NCBI GenBank assembly: GCA_964454675.1
Contig: CAYVUB010000003.1
Coordinates: forward strand, 62,001 to 126,000
DNA from: CAYVUB01 sp964454675
Lineage (GTDB): Bacteria; Bacteroidota; Bacteroidia; Flavobacteriales; Flavobacteriaceae
Length of the DNA: 64,000 bases
Reading direction: 5' to 3'
Under the pieces are notes generated by a model. That model did not search any database. It was given only the letters and a program-made list of their open reading frames with translations, and was not told the origin of the DNA. The translations under genes and the position numbers were made by a program. Positions 8,621 to 16,580 of the stretch are shown piece after piece. Every line of letters begins with the position of its first letter. Positions within the stretch are counted from its first letter, which is position 1.

Positions 8621-10093
8621 ATGAATAAAAAATACATTTCAAAAACTGTAGAACTTGATAAACTAATATTGGATAAAGATAATCCAAGATTTGCCGAACT
8701 ATATAATGGTAGTGAAAAGGAAAGTGATATAATTGAGTATCTTCTCTATACAGAATCTGCTGATGAAATTGCCGAGGCTATTAGTAAAGCAGAAGAGTTT
8801 TATGAAGATAGACCTCTCTGGGTCTATAAGGATGAAGACAATTACATTGTAAAAGATGGGAACAGAAGATGTTCAGCAGTAAAAGCGTTGCAACTTCCAA
8901 ATAAATATGGATTGGAAATTAAGAAATTTGAGATTGATAAATTACCGGTATTAGAATATAAAAACTTAGCAGATTTAGAAACAAGAATAAGAATAGAACA
9001 TAATAGCAACCTGTTTAAGAAATGGGGTAGAATCGCTAAAGCATTAGAAATATATAGGTTGTTTTCATCAGGTTCTTCTTTAGATTCACTAACTGAAATA
9101 GACTCCTCCCCAAAAGAATTCATCAAAACTGCAACATTCTATCATAAGGCTTCGGAAATTAAAGGCGAAGATTTTAAAAAGTTAGTTCGTGAAGGCAGAG
9201 GAAAAACCGGTGGAAAAACGATTATTTTTGAAAGACTTTTTAAGTCAAGAGCGATATGTGGCTATAATTTTAAAAGAAATACAAGTGAAATTATCATTAA
9301 GGACAAAGAATTATTTGAGTCCTATATTAATGCAATTGTTCCTTACTTAATTCAAAATCCTGACACAACTTCAAGAATTATAGATGATATTGGAACTGAT
9401 GAATTTTTAAATAAATTAAAACCTTTCGGCTTTCCACCTGAAAAGGATAATGAAGAAACGAGTAATGATAATGATGCGAACACTTCTAATTCAGGTGTAA
9501 ATTCTGATAATAATTCATCAAGTGCAAGTAGTTCAAACGCATCAGGAACAGTGAATTCCTCTGGAAGTTCAAACACTTCGGGAAATTCCAATACGTCTGG
9601 AACAAGGCATAGTGTTAAAAACAAACCGTCTTTAAAAAGAAAACAAATCCCGAGTGCATTAAAAAAGTTAATAGATGAATGCTATAAATTGGACCAAAAT
9701 AACTTTGCAAATGCAAAAACAGCCCTTACCCGTGTAGCTTTTGAATGTACACTAAAATATATCGTTGAGAATACAAACAAAACAAATGGGAAAGCTATAA
9801 AAACATCAAATCACTTTTCTTTAGCTTATAAAAATAGTAAAGGTAAACCTTTATCCTACACTAATTTTGATACACTAAAATCAAAATTTACAGAGTTAAT
9901 CATTGATGTAAGCATCAAAAAAGCATTTGAGAACTTTGACCTACAAAATCCTCATCAAATAATTCATAATTATCGTGTGGCTGCCGTTCCGGCAAATGCA
10001 AAGTCTCTTTGTGATAATTTAATTGATTTATTGGAGTTTATGCTTCAAGAAGAATCCGATTTAATAAGTTCAATTGATATGTCCAAATTATAA
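8621..10093 (+). CDS. ParB/Srx-like N-terminal domain protein
   Basis: 490 residues. The first third carries a ParB/sulfiredoxin-like fold with the KDGNRRCSAVKAL motif (about residues 85-97), equivalent to the GxxR motif of ParB, which binds a nucleotide. A Ser/Asn/Gly-rich linker of low complexity (about residues 275-335) joins it to an alpha-helical C-terminal domain (about 345-490) with HNYRVAAVPANA near its end. It stands 3 bp before an adenine methylase, so the two are almost certainly co-translated. ParB-like domains occur in DNA-modification and phage-defence modules as CTPases or nucleases. The role as defence or modification partner is inference. Confidence 0.7.
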   Translation: MNKKYISKTVELDKLILDKDNPRFAELYNGSEKESDIIEYLLYTESADEIAEAISKAEEFYEDRPLWVYKDEDNYIVKDGNRRCSAVKALQLPNKYGLEIKKFEIDKLPVLEYKNLADLETRIRIEHNSNLFKKWGRIAKALEIYRLFSSGSSLDSLTEIDSSPKEFIKTATFYHKASEIKGEDFKKLVREGRGKTGGKTIIFERLFKSRAICGYNFKRNTSEIIIKDKELFESYINAIVPYLIQNPDTTSRIIDDIGTDEFLNKLKPFGFPPEKDNEETSNDNDANTSNSGVNSDNNSSSASSSNASGTVNSSGSSNTSGNSNTSGTRHSVKNKPSLKRKQIPSALKKLIDECYKLDQNNFANAKTALTRVAFECTLKYIVENTNKTNGKAIKTSNHFSLAYKNSKGKPLSYTNFDTLKSKFTELIIDVSIKKAFENFDLQNPHQIIHNYRVAAVPANAKSLCDNLIDLLEFMLQEESDLISSIDMSKL

Positions 10094-10096
10094 AAT

Positions 10097-11032
10097 ATGT
10101 TTTACTCGCCATTAAGATACCCCGGAGGAAAAAACAAGCTTTCTGCTTTTATAGCAAAAATCTGTATAGATAACAAAATCAATGGACACTATGTAGAACC
10201 TTATTCTGGAGGGGCTTCCGTTGCCCTTTTTCTTTTAATGGAAGGGTTTGTTGATAAAATTACAATCAATGATAGAGATAGGTCAATTTATGCTTTTTGG
10301 CATTCCGTTTTAAACAGGACTGACCAATTGTGTGAAATGATTGAAAAAGCAGAACTAACAATTGATGAATGGAAAAAACAAAAATCTATTCAATTAAGTA
10401 AAAAGAAAGAAGACTTGTTGACTTTAGGCTTTTCTACTTTTTATTTGAACAGAACTAATAGGTCGGGAATCATTAACGCTGGAGTTATGGGCGGAAATGA
10501 GCAAACAGGAAATTATCTGATAGATTGTAGATTCAATAAAGAAGATTTGATTGAAAGAATTAGAAAAATTGCCGATAAGAAAAAACAAATTCGGCTATAT
10601 AAGAAAGATGCTATAAAGTTGATTGACAAAATTCAAAAAGAAGCCCAAAATGATAATGTGGTATTTTATTTTGATCCACCATATTATCTAAAAGCAAGTA
10701 CTCTTTATATGAGCTATTACGAAGATAAAAACCATAAAAACGTAAGTGACAAAATAAAGTCTATTAAAAATATAAAATGGATTGTTTCTTACGATAATGT
10801 CCCTGAAATTAAAAATTTGTATAAAGAGTGTCAGAAAAAAGAATTTTCATTTAAGCATACTGCATATGAAAGTAGAATTGGAAAAGAAATTCTTTTTTTT
10901 AGTGATAATTTAATTCAACCAAAAATTGAAGGTTACGACCCAATCAGGTTTAAAAAAGAAAAAACCACGGACAACATCGTGTATAAAACACTTCCTAATG
11001 GCCGTACTACTCATACACACAGCCAGATATAA
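10097..11032 (+). CDS. Dam-type (D12 class) adenine-N6 DNA methyltransferase
   Basis: 311 residues. SAM-binding motif I is LRYPGGKNKLSAFI with YVEPYSGGASVALFL, and catalytic motif IV is YFDPPYYLKAS (DPPY). This is a D12-class m6A methyltransferase; the specific site is unknown, though GATC is common in the class. No cognate restriction enzyme is adjacent. It follows the ParB-like gene with a 3-bp gap and is the last gene before the left dif-like site. Confidence 0.9.
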   Translation: MFYSPLRYPGGKNKLSAFIAKICIDNKINGHYVEPYSGGASVALFLLMEGFVDKITINDRDRSIYAFWHSVLNRTDQLCEMIEKAELTIDEWKKQKSIQLSKKKEDLLTLGFSTFYLNRTNRSGIINAGVMGGNEQTGNYLIDCRFNKEDLIERIRKIADKKKQIRLYKKDAIKLIDKIQKEAQNDNVVFYFDPPYYLKASTLYMSYYEDKNHKNVSDKIKSIKNIKWIVSYDNVPEIKNLYKECQKKEFSFKHTAYESRIGKEILFFSDNLIQPKIEGYDPIRFKKEKTTDNIVYKTLPNGRTTHTHSQI

Positions 11033-11191
11033 TTATAAAAATATTTTGTTGCATTATTAACTATGGATAGTTTCAATATTCCGAATATTATTATAGCCTT
11101 CAAATACGGAGTATTCACGAACACCTATAAAAAACAAATAAAAATAGCGTGAGTAAATGCTGAGACCATTAGAAATAAAACCCTGAAGCAT

Positions 11192-11219
11192 TTGAACTAT
11201 AATTTATAGTATGTTAAAT
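11192..11219 (+). other. Left dif-like attachment site (attL)
   Basis: Reads TTGAACTATAA (XerC arm), TTTATA (centre), GTATGTTAAAT (XerD arm). The right arm matches the E. coli dif XerD arm TTATGTTAAAT at 10 of 11 positions. The XerC arm and centre are identical to the copy at 23590-23617. Confidence 0.8.
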
Positions 11220-11310
11220 ATCAATTATTTATAAATCATTACTTTAACCAAAAAATTAATCTACACCCCTAAAACTTTTATTTTGTAAGGAATTTCTTAA
11301 ACCTCACAGA

Positions 11311-11850
11311 ATGAAACAGATAAAAATTGAAGTGTCTTTTTCTGAAAGGAAAAAGCACAGTATCCATATTGATTATTGCGAATGGCTACATCTCGAAAAC
11401 AAGGCGTTTGCTGATAAATTCGTAACAGAGTATAAAAAACTGATAAATGATAATGTTAAAATATTAAATAACACTGTCGGAAATATTTATCTGCTCTATC
11501 GTAATTTCTATTTTGAAATTGACAGCCCTTATATTGATAATCTAATAGTATCAGAGTTTAATGACATTAACAAAAGATTTAGCTTGGTGTTTACCCAATT
11601 TTCAGAGGGTAACGGCAAATTTGTCTTTGACAGCATAGAAAGGATTTTTAGCCAGTCTATAAAGATTTGCGAAATTCTAAAAGCCTATGCGCAGAAAAAG
11701 AAGCATTACGCATTAAATTCTCAAACATCTGCGTATCTCAAATTACTTGCTGACATGCTTAACGTTTATGAAGTTAACAAACGAGATTTAAAGGTATCCC
11801 GGACTTACGAAGATATAGACAAGACTATTATAAACTACAAATTTCAATGA
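11311..11850 (+). CDS. Prophage early protein, unknown function
   Basis: 179 residues, Lys/Tyr-rich and soluble, mixed alpha/beta, with no recognised motif. It is the first gene inside the left attachment site, 92 bp downstream of it, and the stop overlaps the next start by 4 bp. Its place at the head of the replication block suggests an early regulatory or replication-accessory role, but nothing in the sequence proves that. Confidence 0.6.
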   Translation: MKQIKIEVSFSERKKHSIHIDYCEWLHLENKAFADKFVTEYKKLINDNVKILNNTVGNIYLLYRNFYFEIDSPYIDNLIVSEFNDINKRFSLVFTQFSEGNGKFVFDSIERIFSQSIKICEILKAYAQKKKHYALNSQTSAYLKLLADMLNVYEVNKRDLKVSRTYEDIDKTIINYKFQ

Positions 11851-12200
11851 TACCTATCAGAGCAAAATACCGTACCAAATTCCGTTCCAATACATTTTTA
11901 CAAATAGAAATAGCATCAGGGAAATTTATAGTAGGCAATAGCTATGCATTTGAAGATTATTACACGCAGGAAATTTTAATCATCGCTGTACTTATAAGTA
12001 AACGAACAATAGAACGCAGCCAGTTAACAGATGATTTAACGCTATTAAATAATGATTGTACGGTAGAAATACATAATAAAATAGAATCATTACACAGAAT
12101 ACCTAAAGATGATGACATGCTGGATATAATGATATTTAGCCATGTTTACGACATAGCGGAATTTAATAAGACAAAAGAAATAACCAATGGAAACAAATAA
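11847..12200 (+). CDS. Prophage early protein, unknown function
   Basis: 117 residues. The start ATGA overlaps the preceding stop by 4 bp, which indicates translational coupling. The N-terminal half is beta-rich (RAKYRTKFRSNTFLQIEIA) and the rest is helical and acidic. No known domain is recognised. Confidence 0.55.
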   Translation: MIPIRAKYRTKFRSNTFLQIEIASGKFIVGNSYAFEDYYTQEILIIAVLISKRTIERSQLTDDLTLLNNDCTVEIHNKIESLHRIPKDDDMLDIMIFSHVYDIAEFNKTKEITNGNK

Positions 12201-12306
12201 TAATTATCAAATGACAATTTTTGATATAGCACCGGATAAAGTGCTAAAATATTTATCTGTCGTTTACATAGAGGTAACACCGACCGTAAACGGTTCGGGG
12301 CTATGA
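12187..12306 (+). CDS. Possible 39-residue early peptide
   Basis: ATG at 12187 opens a 39-codon frame (METNNNYQMTIFDIAPDKVL...) that overlaps the end of the previous gene by 14 bp and stops at 12304-12306. It fills the otherwise empty 140-bp gap before the zinc-ribbon gene. Evidence is position and spacing only. Confidence 0.35.
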   Translation: METNNNYQMTIFDIAPDKVLKYLSVVYIEVTPTVNGSGL

Positions 12307-12341
12307 GTAGCCCGATTTATTGACCAAAAAATAGTAAAAAT

Positions 12342-12716
12342 ATGAGTGGAATTAAAAGCAAATTAGGGTTATTCGCAATGTTCGCAGCAATGGCGGCAGA
12401 GCGTGATGCAATGGCGGCAAAGCGTGATACTGGATATTCAGAAAGAAGCGAATACCGTGAATTAACTGATGAAGAAAAAGAAAAGTTAAAAGCCATTGCG
12501 GAAAATAAGCGAATAGAGCGACTTAAAAAGCAAGGTGTTAACGAATATTTTTACGGGCAAAATGTGATATACGCTCGTAACCAAAAGAATGCTGATAGAA
12601 AGGCACGAAACAAGGGTTACTTATGCCCTTGTTGCGGTGGCGAAGCTAACGTTTTAATGCACCACAACAAGCATACAGGGTATTTACACATATTAAAACG
12701 TAAAAAAGATGCATAA
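12342..12716 (+). CDS. Zinc-ribbon-like small protein
   Basis: 124 residues: an Ala/Met-rich N-terminal segment, a charged helix, and a C-terminal zinc-binding motif CPCCGGEANVLMHHNKH (CxxC followed by clustered His). It is probably a nucleic-acid-binding accessory protein of the replication block. The stop overlaps the next start (ATGCATAA), so the two are translationally coupled. Confidence 0.6.
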   Translation: MSGIKSKLGLFAMFAAMAAERDAMAAKRDTGYSERSEYRELTDEEKEKLKAIAENKRIERLKKQGVNEYFYGQNVIYARNQKNADRKARNKGYLCPCCGGEANVLMHHNKHTGYLHILKRKKDA

Positions 12717-12906
12717 TTTAATAACTCATTTATTTTGGCAAACGATAGCTTTAAGGCTATCGCTACCTATAGAAGATGCTAAAACACAGATAACAGTTAT
12801 TGACCATGAATTATATACTGGCAGGCGTTCACCTGCACAATATTCAGATATACTACTGGAATGTGTTAAATATTACCGTCAATTTAAATTTTGCTTAAAT
12901 GAATGA
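12709..12906 (+). CDS. Small early protein, unknown function
   Basis: 65 residues. The start overlaps the previous stop by 8 bp, and the stop overlaps the replication gene start (ATGA) by 4 bp. This tight coupling on both sides supports a real gene. The sequence is helical with a Tyr-rich C-terminus. No domain is recognised. Confidence 0.55.
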   Translation: MHNLITHLFWQTIALRLSLPIEDAKTQITVIDHELYTGRRSPAQYSDILLECVKYYRQFKFCLNE

Positions 12907-14891
12907 TAGATACTATTAAAATCCGTTTACATGGAATTTTAGATGTAAAAGATGACGTAATGAGTATTATTCATAAAGAGCAGGGTATTTCAAATTTATT
13001 AGTACCGGCGCATCAAGAGCTTTATAAAGCTATTTTAAAAAAGCGAGGTAAAAACCATGCGTTTAGAATGATTTACAACCGTGAAATAAAAGCATTAGAA
13101 CAGGTAGATGAAGATGATTTTTTGATCATGGAAAACAGTCAAAAAATAACTGAATACTATCAGAACCGGAATATAATACGTTTTGTGGATGCTAAACAAA
13201 CAGTAGATAAAAAAATGAGTATATCCGGCAATTATCGTATAAAATCATCTACCCCGGACATACATTATTCAATAAATGAAAACGGTTCATTTATAGATTT
13301 TGAGTTCTCTATACCTAAATATTTGTTCGGACACAATTTAGCTTTATTTGTACCTCAGGTTCATTCAATGACTTATGCTAAAGAGCAATTTAATTTAAAC
13401 GATTGGAAACGTCAAGTAGATTTAATTTACAGCCGTTTATTGAAATTCGTAGAAAAATTTTTTACTGATTTGCTGTTTTTTTTTGAATTAGACACGTATC
13501 CGGACATGAATTACGTAGAAGTTAGACGTATAGATTTATGTTATAATCAATGGTTTGAAAACAAGCAAGATGCTTTAATATATCTTGAAAACCAAAAGAA
13601 GCTTAAAAACGAAAAAAACTACAAGTCAAAAAAAGAAACCAAAAATTTCGGGACTACTTATGCACTATCTACCAGTTTTGGCAGCTACTTTAAAATTTAC
13701 CATAAAGGCACTGAATACTCAAAATCGGACGGCGATTTAAAAAAACACATGGCAATTAATAAAGAGTATTTGGATAAGATTTGTAATGCAATAAAAACCA
13801 AAGCCGTAAAATCCGTAAACGAAAGTGTCTTGTTTAACAATAAAGATTTATTGATAAATATTTTTGAGCAATACGGCAAAGGTGAACCGATACTACTGGA
13901 TGACGTAAAAAAGCACGAGTTATCTAAAGCATCAAAATTTTTAAAAGAAAACATGCCTTACGATGTTGTATTTTTAAAAAACGAAATGGATAAAGTATTG
14001 AGATACGAAGTATCATTGTACGGTGATTTCTTCAAGTATGCGTATAAAAACAAAGTTTTTAGACGCAAAGATAGGATGCATCAGTATTTCATGGAAATTT
14101 ACCGGAATGTAAAAGCTAATGATAAAAGCAAAAACCCGAATAGACCAAGACTAACCAAGGACGATTTAAGGGATTACAAAATGATGCACGGTTATTTAAA
14201 TCGGTCTGTCGGACTATTGCTAAATAATAACGCAGTTATTAGTATGTTTGAAAAAAACAGTTCTACGGATTTCGACAAACAAACAGGTCGTTATAAAATA
14301 TCCTCGTCTATTTATAAAAAAACACTGCTGGCAAATAAAGATGTGGGATTATTCTCTGAATATTTTTTAAAACTTTGTTTTAAACACTTCGTGGATTTAA
14401 TAAAAAAGCATCAGATACAAAAATTATCGCTTTTTGAGGACTTGTCCGCTAAAATAGCGCAATATAATTCAGAAGTAAAAGACAGGTTAAAGGCATGGGA
14501 TGAAGATAATAATTTAAGGCGTTTGGACAATTTCGGTAATGTTTTAAAAAAGAATGGTAAACCTGTATTAAAAGCATCCGAATTACTGACACAAACAGAA
14601 AAGCGCAATTTAAAGTTAAAAACAGTAAATGCAAATATCTTACTAATGCTCTTGCATCAATTGGAACAAGGCATCAGCCTTGAACAATACAGGCGCAAGG
14701 CCGGTATAAATAAAAGCACCTTTTACCGGTACAAAAAAGACTTAGAAATGTTTGGAATTTTTGAGAACTCGTTGGCAATAGAAAAAGATATAGATGTAAG
14801 AATAGATTTCAGAGATTACTACTGGTTTACAAACTCTTTAAAATTTCAAGAATCAATGTTTAACAATAAAAATCATTTAAGGTATGGGTAA
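12903..14891 (+). CDS. Phage replication initiation protein (gene II/X-like)
   Basis: 662 residues. The N-terminus MIDTIKIRLHG is the hallmark start of the phage/plasmid replication proteins related to filamentous phage gene II/X, which nick and rejoin DNA during rolling-circle replication. A conserved block VEVRRIDLCYNQWF lies near residues 203-216. The C-terminus (about 590-625, QYRRKAGINKSTFYRYKKDL) looks like a winged helix-turn-helix, probably for origin recognition. At 662 residues it is longer than gene II proteins (about 400). It is last in a tightly overlapping early operon, and the next start overlaps its stop by 8 bp. Rolling-circle replication implies that a single-stranded DNA stage occurs. 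Confidence 0.8.
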   Translation: MIDTIKIRLHGILDVKDDVMSIIHKEQGISNLLVPAHQELYKAILKKRGKNHAFRMIYNREIKALEQVDEDDFLIMENSQKITEYYQNRNIIRFVDAKQTVDKKMSISGNYRIKSSTPDIHYSINENGSFIDFEFSIPKYLFGHNLALFVPQVHSMTYAKEQFNLNDWKRQVDLIYSRLLKFVEKFFTDLLFFFELDTYPDMNYVEVRRIDLCYNQWFENKQDALIYLENQKKLKNEKNYKSKKETKNFGTTYALSTSFGSYFKIYHKGTEYSKSDGDLKKHMAINKEYLDKICNAIKTKAVKSVNESVLFNNKDLLINIFEQYGKGEPILLDDVKKHELSKASKFLKENMPYDVVFLKNEMDKVLRYEVSLYGDFFKYAYKNKVFRRKDRMHQYFMEIYRNVKANDKSKNPNRPRLTKDDLRDYKMMHGYLNRSVGLLLNNNAVISMFEKNSSTDFDKQTGRYKISSSIYKKTLLANKDVGLFSEYFLKLCFKHFVDLIKKHQIQKLSLFEDLSAKIAQYNSEVKDRLKAWDEDNNLRRLDNFGNVLKKNGKPVLKASELLTQTEKRNLKLKTVNANILLMLLHQLEQGISLEQYRRKAGINKSTFYRYKKDLEMFGIFENSLAIEKDIDVRIDFRDYYWFTNSLKFQESMFNNKNHLRYG

Positions 14892-15069
14892 TAAAAAGAA
14901 TAATGAAAAAATTAGGTTTAGATGTCGTTTGAGTCAAGATGTATTTACCTATGTTGATAACTACGCTATTTTATCGGGTATTTCTTTTTCGGATGCTCTC
15001 GAGGAAATTATAATAAATTATCATTTATCGGTTTTAGATAAAAAAAAGGCATTAATTAAAATAGAATAA
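14884..15069 (+). CDS. Ribbon-helix-helix-like DNA-binding protein
   Basis: 61 residues with a ribbon-helix-helix pattern: a short basic strand IRFRCRLSQ, helix 1 DVFTYVDNYAIL, the turn SGIS, then helix 2 FSDALEEIIINYHL. It could be a CopG/Arc-type repressor or copy-number control protein. It overlaps the end of the replication gene by 8 bp and stops 9 bp before the left inverted repeat, whose 12-bp CACGTTAAAATT motifs are an attractive operator for it (inference). Confidence 0.6.
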   Translation: MGNKKNNEKIRFRCRLSQDVFTYVDNYAILSGISFSDALEEIIINYHLSVLDKKKALIKIE

Positions 15070-15077
15070 TATTTTTT

Positions 15078-15181
15078 CACGTTAAAATTCAAACCGTCCT
15101 CCTGGTTCCTGGACACATTTTAACGTGATTTTGTTTGTGAGCTGCGCCGGGTCCGCAGCTGCAGACAAAAATTTTAACGTG
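15078..15181. repeat. Left copy of 104-bp inverted repeat
   Basis: The reverse complement of this stretch is found at 18469-18572 with 7 mismatches in 103 positions, plus a mismatch at the last base. The mismatches seen mostly fall in predicted loops. Within the repeat CACGTTAAAAT occurs once and ATTTTAACGTG twice, so two nested hairpins are possible, one with an inner GAGCTGCG/CGCAGCTG stem. It lies between the regulator gene and the late promoter. Confidence 0.92.
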
Positions 15182-15254
15182 AAAACGCCTTTAAAAATTC
15201 CTTCAACATTTTTTTAACAATTGTCCCAAAATTCAGATAGGCTAAAAACGATAT

Positions 15255-15262
15255 TACATTTG
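15255..15262 (+). promoter_or_regulatory. Candidate late promoter -7 element
   Basis: TACATTTG is an exact match to the Bacteroidetes -7 consensus TAnnTTTG. It lies 37 bp before the first late gene. The nearest upstream TTG (15221-15223) is too far for the usual -33 spacing, so only the -7 element supports this. Confidence 0.5.
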
Positions 15263-15291
15263 TCGAAATTAACAATGTAAAAACCATTAAA

Positions 15292-15444
15292 ATGGCGTAT
15301 AGAAAGAAATCAATGCTGTGGACAGTCTTAACATTTGTAGGCGTTGCGGTTGTAGCCGTGAAGTTCCAGAGCGAAATTAAAACATGGATTGGGAAAATTC
15401 CTATGATAGGACCTATGATTTTCCCCGAAACTAAAAACCAATAA
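15292..15444 (+). CDS. Small one-span membrane protein of the virion module
   Basis: 50 residues: a basic N-terminus (MAYRKKS), one membrane span (about residues 8-24, LWTVLTFVGVAVVAV) and a short tail with GKIPMIGPMIFP. It is the first gene of the late block, 11 bp before the capsid gene. Tailless membrane phages carry several such proteins in the inner membrane under the capsid; the assignment is by context. Confidence 0.6.
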   Translation: MAYRKKSMLWTVLTFVGVAVVAVKFQSEIKTWIGKIPMIGPMIFPETKNQ

Positions 15445-15455
15445 TTTTAGGTGGT

Positions 15456-16262
15456 ATGAAAAAAGTTATACAGTTTAACTCAAAGGAAACTATTGAGGTC
15501 AGAAATGAAACAATTTCAGGCTTCATATTGAAAATTAAAGCGCTTACATCCGTTCCGGCTGTTGCAGCTATTGCAGACTTAAGTAAAATATCGGTAGATG
15601 TTGTGTTGCATAGACAAAACAGCAAATCGCCTGTTTATTTGTTTCAGAGCTATCTGCATAAATTATTGGCGATTCAAAACGGTAATTCAGATAAAAATGC
15701 AGAGTTTGTATCTGGCGAAACCGAAGAGAAATTTTTAGGTTTCAGTTTCGGCGGTTCATTAGCCTTAGTAGGTCGTGACCGTTTGGAAGTGCGTGTAAAC
15801 GCACAACCAACGGCGTTTACATCGTTGTCGGTGGGAAGTAGTGATATTTCATTTGAAACAGTACCAAGCATTGGTATTTCAAATGAATTTAACCAGTACG
15901 AAGTGATACCGGTTGGAAATTCAGAAACCACCATGGATTTAGATTTGAAAAGCGGTGTTGTTTCAGCGATGTATTTTTCAAATGTTGTAACAGGTTCTGA
16001 CAATTTTATTGAGCACGATAAAAGCAGGGTTTTGGATTTAGACCTTGTTTCTGACACGTTCAAAAAAGCGGTTTCAGATGATCTGTTATGGCAGGAAAAT
16101 ATCGATATACAAAAAGCCTATGGCGGCTTGGTATCAGATATTAAAAATCTGTATTTATACAATAATGCTTCACCCCTCAACAATGTGAAGTTACGTGGAA
16201 AGTTGTCAAAGGCAGCCGATGCCGATGCTTCTATTTTGGTTATTCGTAGAATAGTAGCGTAA
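15456..16262 (+). CDS. Candidate major capsid protein (double jelly-roll type)
   Basis: 268 residues, beta-rich throughout, with no signal peptide or membrane span. Repeated short hydrophobic strands alternate with Gly/Ser/Asn turns, e.g. FLGFSFGGSLALVGRD and FTSLSVGSSDISFETV. Length and pattern fit PM2 P2 (about 269 residues); the FLiP capsid protein is somewhat larger. It is flanked by small membrane proteins, as expected for a membrane-containing phage. Its stop codon is in the loop of a long hairpin, consistent with very high expression. Direct sequence similarity to either capsid could not be tested here. Confidence 0.6.
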   Translation: MKKVIQFNSKETIEVRNETISGFILKIKALTSVPAVAAIADLSKISVDVVLHRQNSKSPVYLFQSYLHKLLAIQNGNSDKNAEFVSGETEEKFLGFSFGGSLALVGRDRLEVRVNAQPTAFTSLSVGSSDISFETVPSIGISNEFNQYEVIPVGNSETTMDLDLKSGVVSAMYFSNVVTGSDNFIEHDKSRVLDLDLVSDTFKKAVSDDLLWQENIDIQKAYGGLVSDIKNLYLYNNASPLNNVKLRGKLSKAADADASILVIRRIVA

Positions 16263-16282
16263 CGCTACTATTCTAACCAAAA
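16234..16282 (+). terminator. Hairpin around the capsid stop codon
   Basis: A perfect 12-bp stem, AGAATAGTAGCG (16248-16259) with CGCTACTATTCT (16263-16274), has a 3-nt loop that is exactly the TAA stop codon of the capsid gene. A further 8-bp stem TTTTGGTT (16234-16241) with AACCAAAA (16275-16282) extends it with a 6-nt bulge on one side. There is no U-tract, so it is more likely an mRNA-stabilising or attenuating element than a full terminator. Confidence 0.75.
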
Positions 16283-16315
16283 TGCAAAATGTTTAACCAA
16301 AAAAAATACAATTAA

Positions 16316-16576
16316 GTGAATTTATTTCAAGTTATTTTAAAACTAATACAAACGTTAAGTTTGACCGGTCAAGATAGTTATAATCAGTTAACTGTCGATG
16401 TAAAAGAGTGGGAGGCAACCTGCGTTGAAACTTCTGACGATAAGTTAAAAGCACTTTATGCAAAGTTGCATAAAGGCGTATTACTTAGATTGCTTACACC
16501 GTTCCTTTACTTTTTTCTGTTGAAATGGGTAAGAGATTTACAAAATCCGTCAGACGATAACTTTTTAGACAATTAA
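16316..16576 (+). CDS. Small late protein with C-terminal membrane segment
   Basis: 86 residues from a GTG at 16316. The sequence has a charged helical middle and one hydrophobic segment near the C-terminus (about residues 57-72, LLRLLTPFLYFFLLKWV). It follows the capsid gene hairpin by 34 bp and precedes the next late gene by 4 bp. It is probably a virion membrane protein; no family is recognised. Confidence 0.55.
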   Translation: MNLFQVILKLIQTLSLTGQDSYNQLTVDVKEWEATCVETSDDKLKALYAKLHKGVLLRLLTPFLYFFLLKWVRDLQNPSDDNFLDN

Positions 16577-16580
16577 AACT

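Noticed and set aside
9352..9624. An acidic 90-residue minus-strand frame
   Set aside because: It is the complement of the Ser/Asn-rich linker of the ParB-like gene, with biased composition only.
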